From an uncultured Clostridia bacterium (GTDB taxonomy: Bacteria > Bacillota > Clostridia > UBA1381), in the NCBI GenBank assembly GCA_934487205.1, contig CAKSRS010000008.1:1-51354 (forward strand): a stretch of 51,354 nucleotides of DNA, given 5' to 3'. The position numbers and the translations under genes are program-made. Under the pieces are notes generated by a model. That model did not search any database and had not been told where the DNA came from. It saw only the letters and a program-made list of their open reading frames with translations. Within the stretch, counting starts at the first letter, position 1, and each line of letters opens with the position of its first letter. Shown one piece after another: positions 1-6,954 of this stretch.

Positions 1-1
1 C

Positions 2-373
2 GGCATGATTGGTGCACTCGCGCTGCTGGCGTTCTCAATCGGCTACAACTTTTTCGACATGGGTGGCGCGCCCGATATTGCGCGGACTATGGCATTTTGC
101 GTTCTTTCTGTTTCGCAGCTTTTCCACGCATTCAATATGCGCAGCGAACACTCTGTGCTCAACAGAAACTTTTTCGCAAATCCGATACTTATATTGTCGC
201 TCATAATCGGCATTGCCATGCAAACCGCCGTTGTAAACATCGGCTTTGCGGCAAAAATATTTAAGGTTGTTCCGTTGCCGATGCCCGCTTTTGCCGTCAC
301 CGCCGCACTTGCCGTTATGCCGATTATTATCGTTGAACTGCAAAAGCTGATTTCACGCAAAACTGAAAAATAA
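2..373 (+). CDS. P-type cation-transporting ATPase, C-terminal fragment
   Basis: This is the last ~123 residues of a P-type ATPase whose start lies left of the window. The visible part is the C-terminal membrane domain: hydrophobic helices around residues 1-15, 30-42, 58-75 and 95-112. It carries the family signature LFHAFNMRSEHS in the loop after the second helix, typical of calcium-type (PMCA/SERCA-like) bacterial pumps, and ends in a short basic tail (RKTEK). The catalytic P- and N-domains are not in the window, so ion specificity is inferred from family resemblance only. The frame is open to the window edge, so I treat it as truncated by the window and not as a pseudogene. Confidence 0.85.
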   Translation, partial: GMIGALALLAFSIGYNFFDMGGAPDIARTMAFCVLSVSQLFHAFNMRSEHSVLNRNFFANPILILSLIIGIAMQTAVVNIGFAAKIFKVVPLPMPAFAVTAALAVMPIIIVELQKLISRKTEK

Positions 374-455
374 TATTCAAAGGCAATGTAACATAACTTT
401 TTTCTCTTCCAGCAAAAAGAACTGAAAAAAACACATTTTTTCATCTCCTTTTTTA

Positions 456-484
456 TTGACAATATCACCATATCGTGATATACT
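456..484 (+). promoter_or_regulatory. Sigma-A promoter with internal palindromic operator for the DUF4160/DUF2442 pair
   Basis: TTGACA (456-461), a 17-bp spacer and TATACT (479-484) form a near-consensus promoter 25 bp before the DUF4160 start. The spacer carries an inverted repeat, ATATCAC (462-468) and GTGATAT (475-481), separated by 6 bp. A repressor bound there would block RNA polymerase directly. The second gene of the pair encodes a HTH-like segment, so autoregulation is a reasonable inference. Confidence 0.8.
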
Positions 485-509
485 AAAAGCAGAGAGGAGG
501 AATATCAGC

Positions 510-764
510 ATGCCTGTAATATCAAGATTTTACGGAATAATAATAAGAATGTATTTTTTACAAAGTGAACATAATCCGCCACACATTCACGCAATATATA
601 ATGAAGATGTGGCGGCAATCGACTTCATGACCGGCAATGTTATAGAAGGTTATCTTCCTCCAAAGGCTTTAAGCATGGTTTTGGAATGGACGGAACTGCA
701 CCGAAATGAACTTAAAAAAATGTGGGAAACACAGGAGTTTATTACTCTTGCACCGCTTGAATAG
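510..764 (+). CDS. DUF4160 domain protein
   Basis: An 84-aa protein that fits the whole DUF4160 domain: an N-terminal ISRFYGIIIRMYF strand, a central NPPHIHA motif with two histidines, and the C-terminal EWTELHRNELKKMW helix. The ATG at 510 is chosen because GAGAGGAGG sits about 9 bases upstream; the in-frame extension further left overlaps the promoter. The next gene, a DUF2442 protein, begins 12 bp downstream. The DUF4160-DUF2442 pairing is common in bacteria and has been suggested to be a toxin-antitoxin-like module, but no activity is established by this sequence. The biochemical function is unknown. Confidence 0.85.
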   Translation: MPVISRFYGIIIRMYFLQSEHNPPHIHAIYNEDVAAIDFMTGNVIEGYLPPKALSMVLEWTELHRNELKKMWETQEFITLAPLE

Positions 765-776
765 GAGGAAATATTT

Positions 777-1205
777 ATGTTTCACAAAATTAAAAGCGTA
801 ACACCCCTACCAGAATATCGGCTTAATGTACAGTTTTGCGAAGGCATTACAAAACAATACGATATGACGCCGATTTTTGAACAATTGCCTGTTTTTTTAA
901 AATTAAAAACAAATCCCGAAGAATTTTTTTCTGTTACAGTCGATATCGGCGGTTACGGAATTGTATGGAGCGACGAGCTTGACCTCTCTTGCGATGAGTT
1001 GTGGGAACACGGCAAGCAAATTGACACTCCGTTTGACGGATTAATGTCCTTTTCCGATGCGTCCGAAATCTGGGGGTTAAGTGAAAGCACTCTGCGCAAA
1101 GCCATTGCATACGGCAAACTTGTGAACGGTATTGATGTTTGCAAATTCGGGAAACAATGGGTTGTTTCAACCGATGCCATGCGCCGCGAATACGGTGCAC
1201 AATAA
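777..1205 (+). CDS. DUF2442 protein with C-terminal helix-turn-helix
   Basis: A 142-aa protein with two parts. Residues 1-85 match DUF2442 (KIKSVTPLPEYRLNVQF at the start, then an acidic GYGIVWSDELDLSCDELWEHG block). Residues 90-142 look like an excisionase/MerR-like HTH (FSDASEIWGLSESTLRKAI, then a GKQWVVSTDAMRREYG wing). AGGAGGAA lies 7 bases before the ATG. It is co-transcribed with the DUF4160 gene 12 bp upstream. The HTH makes it the likely DNA-binding, possibly autoregulatory, partner that acts on the palindrome at 462-481. A toxin-antitoxin role is inference from the pairing. Confidence 0.8.
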   Translation: MFHKIKSVTPLPEYRLNVQFCEGITKQYDMTPIFEQLPVFLKLKTNPEEFFSVTVDIGGYGIVWSDELDLSCDELWEHGKQIDTPFDGLMSFSDASEIWGLSESTLRKAIAYGKLVNGIDVCKFGKQWVVSTDAMRREYGAQ

Positions 1206-1221
1206 TTTTATTTTAACACAC

Positions 1222-1252
1222 AAAAAACCGAGGACAATGTCCTCGGTTTTTT
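1222..1252. terminator. Bidirectional intrinsic terminator
   Basis: A perfect stem, AACCGAGGAC / GTCCTCGGTT, closes on a 3-nt loop and is flanked by A and T runs on both sides. It lies between the convergent DUF2442 gene and the minus-strand surface-protein operon, so it can end transcription from either side. Confidence 0.9.
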
Positions 1253-1302
1253 CAAGCTTACGCTTGCAGTTTTAAAGTTTTTCAGCATTCGCTAAAAGCT
1301 TA

Positions 1303-1494
1303 TTACCACTGGAATTCTGCAACACCTTTTGCAGCGTCAACCTTATTGCCTGCGTTATCAGCGTTATACTGTTCAACAAGGCTCTTTGACTGTGCTGTCA
1401 AGGATTCATAGTTACCTACTACACCGCTTGTAGCAAGAATTTCTTCGGTATCAAACTTGTTAAGCTCAATGCTCGGTTTTACATAATTTTTCAT
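1303..1494 (-). CDS. Small 63-aa peptide with KPxI...FDTEEILATSG motif
   Basis: A 63-aa product whose first half reads like a conserved leader (KPSIELNKFDTEEILATSG) and whose second half is a short acidic/neutral tail ending in EFQW. There is no signal peptide and no transmembrane segment. It is the last gene of a three-gene minus-strand operon, 19 bp after the Big2 surface protein, with a good ribosome site (AAAGGCGGAATTG) before its ATG. Small proteins with a K-x-P-x-I...FDTE-(D/E)-I/V-L-x-TSG start recur in Clostridia and have no assigned function that I know of. A ribosomally made, processed peptide is one possibility, but no modification enzyme or protease lies nearby. Confidence 0.75.
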   Translation of the reverse strand: MKNYVKPSIELNKFDTEEILATSGVVGNYESLTAQSKSLVEQYNADNAGNKVDAAKGVAEFQW

Positions 1495-1513
1495 GTTTCA
1501 ATTCCGCCTTTCC

Positions 1514-2989
1514 TTATTCAGCAAAATCAATGCCGAGTTTAACGCCTGTCTTGATTGTACGCAAGATAACTGCGAATGTAACTGTCGGGTTACCTTCTAT
1601 TGCCGGCAGACCCTTCAAAACAGCTGTCTTGTCAGGTGTGCCTTCAGCCTTGAATGTAGCTGTGTATGTGCCTGCTTTGCTGTTGTAGTTAGAAATAACT
1701 ACCGGCGTCCATACAAAACCTTTTTCTTCGCCTGCTGTTACTGCTACACCGTCTACGAATCCTGTCAGACCATTGATTGTGATTACAGGATTTACAACCG
1801 GCTTAGCTGTAACTGTAACATCCTTAAACGCTTCAATGCTACCGTTTACTTTCAAAGTAATCCTTGCTGTACCTGCTGCAACACCTGTTACAACACCATT
1901 TTCATCAACTGTAGCGATTTCTCCTTTTGATGAAGTCCACTCAGTCTTTGTAGCTGTAAATTCATCACCGTACTGGTCTTTAGCATCATATCCGAGTGTG
2001 ATTGTTTCACCTTCAACAACTGTGTCAGCACCTGTAACGTTAAGTGAATTCAATATAGCCGGAGCCTTTGTTACTGTGATATCAACAGTAGCAGTTGCTG
2101 TGTCTGTACCATCAGTAGCCGTAACAGAAATTGTTGTTGTACCCGGTTTCTTAGCTGTTACAACGCCATCTACAACTGTAGCAACGTCTTCTTTTGAAGA
2201 AGTCCAAGCAAGTGTTGCTGTTTTGTTTTCGCTGTTATCGTCATTTACAGCCTTTGCTGTCAATGCCAATGTCTGACCGTCAACAACTTCTGTTGCTGTT
2301 GATGTGATTTCAACTTTTGAAAGTTTTACTGTAGGAGCAGCTTTACCGATAGTAAAACCATTAGCCGTAATATTCACCGGTGTTTCCGCATCAGAATGCT
2401 TTTCAACTTCTTCACCTGCAGCCGGTGCCGATGAACTATAGTTTTGCAAACCTATTTCTGCAACAACTGTTGCATTTGCTGTTTTTCCTTTTTCTATCGC
2501 ATAATAGAAAATCAAAGCATCAGATACCGTGTCAGTGTACTCAACATTATTTGCACCAGGGAACGGGCTCATAGGCGCTGCAACATATGTCTTTCCGTCC
2601 CATTTCTGCGCATCTGTTGCTCCAAATGCGGAATACATAACACTATCTTGACCTAAAGCATAATCTGTAATGTCCATTGCTGAGGTATCATCAAATGTAG
2701 CTTTATAATTAACTGTAACAATTTGTCTACCAGAAAACTTTGCTCTAGAACCTGAGCCGGTTACTACAGAATTAACTGTTCCTATATTCCCTAATTCCAC
2801 TGATACCTTATATGCATCATATTTAGTATCATCAAGTGTTTGCTCTGTAGCTGCATTGTATTCAGCAACTGTAATTTCGTTTGCAGTAGATGTTACTGTA
2901 GCAACATCTGCATATGCAGCTGACACATTAGCTACAAGCATTGTTGAAAACAGTGAAACAGCTGCTAATAATGAAATAAATTTTTTCAT
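1514..2989 (-). CDS. Exported surface protein with two Big2 (bacterial Ig-like) domains
   Basis: A 491-aa exported protein. Residues 1-27 are a signal peptide ending near VSAAYA. Residues ~30-210 form an unassigned beta-rich region. Residues ~222-308 and ~310-395 are two Big2 Ig-like domains, each with the W(T)SSK...ATV-DGVVT...PGT/AGT hallmark. The last ~95 residues resemble a further beta domain (VITINGLTGFVDG...). No LPXTG or S-layer homology anchor is seen, so attachment to the surface is unproven. GGAGG lies 11 bases before the ATG. It follows the dockerin-like protein by 20 bp and precedes the 63-aa gene by 19 bp. Codon use is rich in Ala, Thr and Val, which creates a long Cys-rich shadow frame on the other strand. 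Confidence 0.85.
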   Translation of the reverse strand: MKKFISLLAAVSLFSTMLVANVSAAYADVATVTSTANEITVAEYNAATEQTLDDTKYDAYKVSVELGNIGTVNSVVTGSGSRAKFSGRQIVTVNYKATFDDTSAMDITDYALGQDSVMYSAFGATDAQKWDGKTYVAAPMSPFPGANNVEYTDTVSDALIFYYAIEKGKTANATVVAEIGLQNYSSSAPAAGEEVEKHSDAETPVNITANGFTIGKAAPTVKLSKVEITSTATEVVDGQTLALTAKAVNDDNSENKTATLAWTSSKEDVATVVDGVVTAKKPGTTTISVTATDGTDTATATVDITVTKAPAILNSLNVTGADTVVEGETITLGYDAKDQYGDEFTATKTEWTSSKGEIATVDENGVVTGVAAGTARITLKVNGSIEAFKDVTVTAKPVVNPVITINGLTGFVDGVAVTAGEEKGFVWTPVVISNYNSKAGTYTATFKAEGTPDKTAVLKGLPAIEGNPTVTFAVILRTIKTGVKLGIDFAE

Positions 2990-3009
2990 TTTATATATCC
3001 TCCATTAAA

Positions 3010-3795
3010 TTATTCAGTGTAATCACTATACGTAATTTCAACAGGATTTTCTGCATCAGCCCATGTAGCTGTTGCACCACCTTTTGTCGTAAACTGCTTT
3101 TTACCACCAGCGTTTGCTGAAATAATTGCAGTTGCGTCCAATAGTGTTGCAGTTCCGTTTCCGTCTACTTCACCCCACTGGAAATTATCCATTTTGTATG
3201 TTTTACCATCTGCACCAGTAAACACATCAGAACCCCAAGTAAACTGATTACCAGCTTTATCAGTAAATTCTTTTTTACCACCAGCATTTGCTGAAATAAT
3301 TGCAGTTGCGTCCAATAGTGTTGCAGTTCCGTTTCCGTCTACTTCACCCCATTGCAATGTGAATGACTTCTTTTCTGGTGTTGTACCTGATGAAACAACC
3401 AATTTTGCATCAGCGATAGTAAAATTGCCTTCGGTAGGATAGTAGCCAACCTTAACTATGTATTCTCCGTCCGCAAGGTTCTGAATATCTGTCAGCTTAA
3501 GGCCCATACCTGCAAAGTTTGTACCCTCTGACGTATTCTTTTGATTGATATACAAGATATCTTGCTCTGCTACATTTGTGTCATTTGCGTCCTTATCAAG
3601 CACAAGGATTGTAGTTTCCGAGTCAGCTTTAACAGCATTTCCGTTATTAATTGTGAGTGTGCTGGTATCCCAGTTGAACTCACCTGTCAATTTCTTTTCA
3701 CTCGTAACATTTCCTGTCGCTGCGAAGGCGGTTGCAGACATGCACAGAGAAGCAACGGCTGTCATTACAGCCAAAACTTTCTTTAAATTTTTCAT
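3010..3795 (-). CDS. Exported protein with two duplicated dockerin-like motifs
   Basis: A 261-aa secreted protein. Residues 1-26 are a signal peptide (ends AFAA). Residues ~30-140 form a unit that describes delivery 'GEYIVKVGYYP', beta-rich and unassigned. Two nearly identical 27-aa segments follow, 58 aa apart, each with a calcium-loop-like pattern E-V-D-G-N-G-T-A-T-L-L-D (E151-D162 and E209-D220) and then ATAIISANAGGKK. This resembles half of a type I dockerin, but the two halves are spaced far wider than in a classic dockerin. The ATG at 3795 is chosen over an upstream frame extension because AAGGAGG sits 10 bases before it. First gene of the three-gene operon. Calcium binding or cohesin docking is inference. 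Confidence 0.8.
   Translation of the reverse strand: MKNLKKVLAVMTAVASLCMSATAFAATGNVTSEKKLTGEFNWDTSTLTINNGNAVKADSETTILVLDKDANDTNVAEQDILYINQKNTSEGTNFAGMGLKLTDIQNLADGEYIVKVGYYPTEGNFTIADAKLVVSSGTTPEKKSFTLQWGEVDGNGTATLLDATAIISANAGGKKEFTDKAGNQFTWGSDVFTGADGKTYKMDNFQWGEVDGNGTATLLDATAIISANAGGKKQFTTKGGATATWADAENPVEITYSDYTE
3099..3354 (-). repeat. Two 82-bp direct repeats inside the dockerin-like gene
   Basis: Positions 3099-3180 and 3273-3354 match over 82 bp with two mismatches (3111/3285 and 3178/3352), offset by 174 bp, which is exactly 58 codons. Near-identity at synonymous sites points to a recent duplication or gene conversion. Confidence 0.95.
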
Positions 3796-3966
3796 TTGAA
3801 ATTTTCCTCCTTCTTTATAATATTTCAGCGTCGACAAATTCCCGCGCGCAGAAGAAAATTACAATTTCCGGTTTCCAGCCCTTTTTGTATCCTATCCATA
3901 ACAATAGTTTTATTCTCTGCAATAAGAAATTTTGCGCCACTTTCTGTATTATTAATATACAACATA

Positions 3967-3995
3967 AGTATAATATTATTTCACAAATTTTTCAA
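3967..3995 (-). promoter_or_regulatory. Promoter of the dockerin-like/Big2/peptide operon
   Basis: On the minus strand TTGAAA (3995-3990), a 17-bp spacer and TATACT (3972-3967) give a good sigma-A promoter. The leader to the ATG at 3795 would be about 165 nt. The rest of 3796-4126 shows no gene that I can support. Confidence 0.7.
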
Positions 3996-4126
3996 GTCCT
4001 TTACAAGAAATTTTTTTTATTCTGTAAAAGTTTATCGGTTTGTCCGTGAATTTTTGTGCAACTTGCACATCACCCATTTTCCGACCGCCGTCAGACCTTG
4101 TCGAACATGCGAAAAACGGGGCGGAT

Positions 4127-4720
4127 TCAGGCGTTTCCCACCGCGTCTTTGGCGAGCCTGTCGGCGCGGTCGTTATACTTATCGCCCGAGTGCCCCTTAA
4201 CCTTGACAAACCGCGTATTTACCGCCGATTTTACGCCGTCGAAAAATTCCTTATACGCGCGCGTGCCGTCCTTATTGGTTTTCCATCTGCCTTCTGCCCA
4301 CGCGGCGACGCCCTCATAGTCGTAATAGATATCCACCGCGGGAATATTATTATCGCGGCAATACGCAAGCACGATTTCCGCGCCCTTTATCTCGCCCGCG
4401 ACGTTGCGCATTGCGGCAAGTTCGGCATCCTCAAACTTTTGCGAAAACTCGCGCGTTTCGCCACCGTAAAACAGCACCGCACCGCAGCCAAATTCGCCCG
4501 TACGGATATTATAACTGCCGTCCACATACGCCGCGGCACGCGCACCGTCCGCCGCCGGCGTTTCCTCCGCCGCGCCGCACACGAACCGCACCGCCTCCGC
4601 GCGGCTCACGAACGATTTATACGCCGCGCCGGAATATCCGTCAGTCTGCGCCTTACATTCCGCCCACGTTTCGTACACGCCCGGCACTCGCCCCTCGCGC
4701 ACGGCATAATACTTTTTCAT
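4127..4720 (-). CDS. rnhA: Ribonuclease HI with N-terminal hybrid-binding domain
   Basis: A 197-aa enzyme that cuts the RNA strand of RNA-DNA hybrids. Residues ~1-45 are the small hybrid-binding domain (KKYYAVREGRVPGVYETW... GYSGAAYKSF). The catalytic RNase H fold follows with the acidic set: Asp in AYVDGSYN, Glu in DAELAAMRN, Asp in IYYDYEG, and the final Asp in NDRADRLAKDA, plus KVKGHSGD. The ATG at 4720 has AAAGGAG 8-14 bases upstream; the longer in-frame start lacks this. The gene starts directly after the terminator of the upstream membrane-protein operon, so it needs read-through or an unrecognised promoter. Confidence 0.9.
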   Translation of the reverse strand: MKKYYAVREGRVPGVYETWAECKAQTDGYSGAAYKSFVSRAEAVRFVCGAAEETPAADGARAAAYVDGSYNIRTGEFGCGAVLFYGGETREFSQKFEDAELAAMRNVAGEIKGAEIVLAYCRDNNIPAVDIYYDYEGVAAWAEGRWKTNKDGTRAYKEFFDGVKSAVNTRFVKVKGHSGDKYNDRADRLAKDAVGNA

Positions 4721-4736
4721 TAAAATCAACTCCTTT

Positions 4737-4771
4737 AAAAAAAGTGCGGACAGTCGCACCCGTCCGCACTT
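4737..4771 (-). terminator. Intrinsic terminator after the membrane-protein operon
   Basis: AAAGTGCGGAC / GTCCGCACTTT form an 11-bp stem with a 9-nt loop. On the minus strand it is followed by seven T residues. It sits between the gene ending at 4778 and the ribosome site of rnhA. Confidence 0.85.
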
Positions 4772-4777
4772 TCGAGC

Positions 4778-5635
4778 TTATTCTGCAGTCGCGTTTGCAG
4801 AATTGTCGGTATCTGCACTATCTGTCGATGCCGCTGCATCTTCCTTCTGCTTTTTAGCCTCGTCATTTTTTTGCTTATCAATTTTGTTTACTTTGTCCTT
4901 GATGTCTTTCCACTTCATCTCCGCCGTAACTTCATCACCAAAGCCATAGTATTCCTTGAATTTACCCATATTATCCGCGCCGATTCTGTCCGCAAGAGTC
5001 ATGTCGTCCTCCGCTTCGCCCAGCGGCGTCTCCGCCGTTACCGTATCGGGAAGGTTGAGCGCCGATTTCAGCGCGTCAAGCTCAATGCCGTTAAGTTCCG
5101 CCATTTTGCCTATCGGAATACGGTACTCCGCCGCCTCGATATATGTACTCTCCGGCATATCCTCCGGCAAGCCGTACTGAGTCAAAAAGTCTGCCAATTC
5201 GCCGCCGTTTAACACGTCCTTTATCGTCATTCCGCTTACGTTGACAAAGCCGCGGTTATATTTATTCGCCGTGAACATTCCGTAAAACTTATCGTTCTGC
5301 GTCAGCACCGCCGCCGCGATTACCACTATCGCTACCACTACCGCGATTATTACGCCTGCTTTTGAGCCTTTGCGGATTTCCTCCGGCTCGGTCATTTCGT
5401 ACACCGGTTCTTCCGTGGGTTCGGCTGTTTCCGTAGTCTCATCTGCGGGTGTTTCAGTTGTCTCTACCGTCTCCTCCGCCGATGTTTCAGCTGTCTCTAC
5501 CGTCTCATCTGCCGGAGTTTCAGCTGTTTCTACCGTCTCATCTGCCGGAGTTTCGGTTGTTTCTACCGTCTCCTCCGCCGATGTTTCGGTTGTTTCTTCG
5601 ATATTTTCATTTTCGTAATTCTTATTCTCGTCCAT
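4778..5635 (-). CDS. Single-pass membrane protein with acidic ETVETTETPAD repeats
   Basis: A 285-aa protein of unknown function. Residues ~10-75 are an acidic 11-aa repeat (E-T-V-E-T-x-E-T-x-A-D/E). One membrane helix lies at ~93-110 (GVIIAVVVAIVVIAAAVL). The remainder holds three ~38-aa helical repeats of the form (T)..v...ng.e.l....glp..vt..t, then a charged/disordered tail ending in DTDNSANATAE. The repeats resemble helical motifs I recall beside DUF4405-type membrane proteins. There is no signal peptide, so the acidic N-terminus is probably cytoplasmic and the repeats exported. It follows a paralogous gene by 17 bp. The AGAAAGGAAA site precedes the ATG. Confidence 0.7.
   Translation of the reverse strand: MDENKNYENENIEETTETSAEETVETTETPADETVETAETPADETVETAETSAEETVETTETPADETTETAEPTEEPVYEMTEPEEIRKGSKAGVIIAVVVAIVVIAAAVLTQNDKFYGMFTANKYNRGFVNVSGMTIKDVLNGGELADFLTQYGLPEDMPESTYIEAAEYRIPIGKMAELNGIELDALKSALNLPDTVTAETPLGEAEDDMTLADRIGADNMGKFKEYYGFGDEVTAEMKWKDIKDKVNKIDKQKNDEAKKQKEDAAASTDSADTDNSANATAE
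5451..5597 (-). repeat. 33-bp tandem repeat coding for an acidic 11-aa unit
   Basis: Units begin at 5451, 5484, 5517, 5550 and 5583 (the last partial), with a degenerate copy before 5451. The 33-bp period keeps the frame, so copy number can vary without breaking the protein. Confidence 0.9.
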
Positions 5636-5652
5636 TTTCTTTTTCCTTTCTG

Positions 5653-6270
5653 TTATTCAGCGCTGTTTGCGTCTGTATTCGCTGTGCTCGCCGCCGCGTT
5701 CTGCATTATCGTCATCGCATCGCCGTACGTCGTGTCTGCCGTTATTTCTGCCGGAAGGCTGTTGTTCTTAGCAAAATCTTCAAAGCTTGAGCCGCTCTGC
5801 TCCGCTATCTTCGACATCTTCACCTTCATCATCGCGTCCGACCAAAGCTCGTCGTCCGACTCGCCCTCAAGCCCGTACTCCTTCTTCAGCTCGTCCGCTG
5901 TTTTATCTTCCATGCCCGCATAGCCGGCAACCGTCAGTTTTGCCGAAAATTCTTCCGCGCTGCTGTCCGCCGTCAGACCGCTGTCCTCCATGCCGCACTT
6001 TTTAAGCAGTTCCTCCGCCGTTATGCCGTTCTGCTCCGCTATGGTCGCTACCGTCGATACCGTTTGCTGCGAATCCGCCGTGTCCGTCGCCGTGCTCGCC
6101 GGGAGGCTCGCCTTTATCTTCTGCCACGACGCATATCCGCCCGTGCCCGCTATCGCAAGCGCTATTACCACCATCGCTATCGTAAGCGCAACCTTCTTCG
6201 GATTTTTTTCTTTTTTTATTTCTTCCGTCTGCGTTGCTTTTCTCTTTAATTTTGCTTGTTTTTCGCTCAT
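5653..6270 (-). CDS. Single-pass membrane protein, paralogue of the 4778-5635 product
   Basis: A 205-aa protein of unknown function. Residues 1-25 are very basic (KQAKLKRKATQTEEIKKEKNPKK), a membrane helix follows at ~28-46, then three ~38-aa helical repeats (IAEQNGITAEELLKKCG; KTADELKKEYGLEG; IAEQSGSSFEDFAKNNSLP with AEITADTTYGDAM) and an Ala/Ser/Thr/Asp-rich tail. The layout matches the next gene, which lies 17 bp downstream. The ATG at 6270 is chosen for the GAAGGGAGAAAG site just upstream. Basic inside residues and the helix suggest a type II membrane orientation with the repeats outside. Function cannot be assigned. Confidence 0.7.
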   Translation of the reverse strand: MSEKQAKLKRKATQTEEIKKEKNPKKVALTIAMVVIALAIAGTGGYASWQKIKASLPASTATDTADSQQTVSTVATIAEQNGITAEELLKKCGMEDSGLTADSSAEEFSAKLTVAGYAGMEDKTADELKKEYGLEGESDDELWSDAMMKVKMSKIAEQSGSSFEDFAKNNSLPAEITADTTYGDAMTIMQNAAASTANTDANSAE

Positions 6271-6311
6271 AAAACTTTCTCCCTTCAGTTTATTCAAAAA
6301 ACACTCTTATG

Positions 6312-6340
6312 ATTATATCACTTATTTACTAAAATTGCAA
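6312..6340 (-). promoter_or_regulatory. Promoter of the paralogous membrane-protein operon
   Basis: Minus-strand TTGCAA (6340-6335), 17-bp spacer and TATAAT (6317-6312), about 40 bp before the ATG at 6270. Confidence 0.75.
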
Positions 6341-6361
6341 CAAAAATTTTTGAACAGTTTG

Positions 6362-6913
6362 TTAATTATTATCTTTTATATACAAAAACCGCTCCGTTAC
6401 AAGACTTTTTCCGCCCCGTTTATGTTTCATCAGCTCCGCATGCGTTTCGCGCACGTCGCCGAGCACGTACACCGCCGCGAACAGCCCCGTTATCAGCTTT
6501 GCCGTATGCGGGAGTCCGCGCACCCACGCCGCAAAATACGGGTGCACCCACAACGCAAATCCGATATTTAAAAATCCCCACATCGTCGAATAAAACAGGC
6601 TTATCCCGCCCATGAAATTTATTTTCAGCCCCGAATAGTCCCACCATTTTATCCCGTATATCCGCTCCGAAATCAGATAAAACGCCAGCTCAACCGCGCT
6701 GACAATAAAAAATCCGTTTAAAAACAATATTATCGGATTCGCCATCGTATTCACCGCCGCAAGCATCACCGCTGCTATCCCATAGACCGGGCACAGCGGC
6801 AGATTTAACAGCGTACGCTTGGACACGTACCGCCCGCTGAGCGCATATGCATATGCGTCCTCCATCACACAGCCGAAAAATGAGTAAATCGTGAACAACA
6901 AAAAAACTTCCAT
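6362..6913 (-). CDS. CmpB-type putative ABC transporter permease (PF06541-like)
   Basis: A 183-aa polytopic membrane protein. Hallmarks of the family are the N-terminal YSFFGCVMEDAYAYALSGRYVSKRTLLNLPLCPVYG region, split here over two helices, and a KWWDYSG motif after the third helix. Four or five helices are visible. Members are annotated as type IV ABC permeases, but no ATPase partner lies nearby, so transport is not shown. GAGGAGG precedes the ATG. The gene follows uppP by 41 bp on the same strand with no clear promoter between, so read-through from uppP is likely. Confidence 0.75.
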   Translation of the reverse strand: MEVFLLFTIYSFFGCVMEDAYAYALSGRYVSKRTLLNLPLCPVYGIAAVMLAAVNTMANPIILFLNGFFIVSAVELAFYLISERIYGIKWWDYSGLKINFMGGISLFYSTMWGFLNIGFALWVHPYFAAWVRGLPHTAKLITGLFAAVYVLGDVRETHAELMKHKRGGKSLVTERFLYIKDNN

Positions 6914-6954
6914 AATGAATCCTCCTCGTCAAAGATTATTATGGAAGTTTTTCT

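Noticed and set aside
1493..1930. Cys-rich 145-aa frame on the plus strand
   Set aside because: It is antisense to the Big2 gene. The Ala/Thr/Val-rich codons of that gene produce TGT/TGC runs on the other strand. No ribosome site.
4040..4723. 227-aa frame opposite rnhA
   Set aside because: Shadow of rnhA, which has intact catalytic residues and a ribosome site. The Arg/His-rich composition is typical of an antisense frame.
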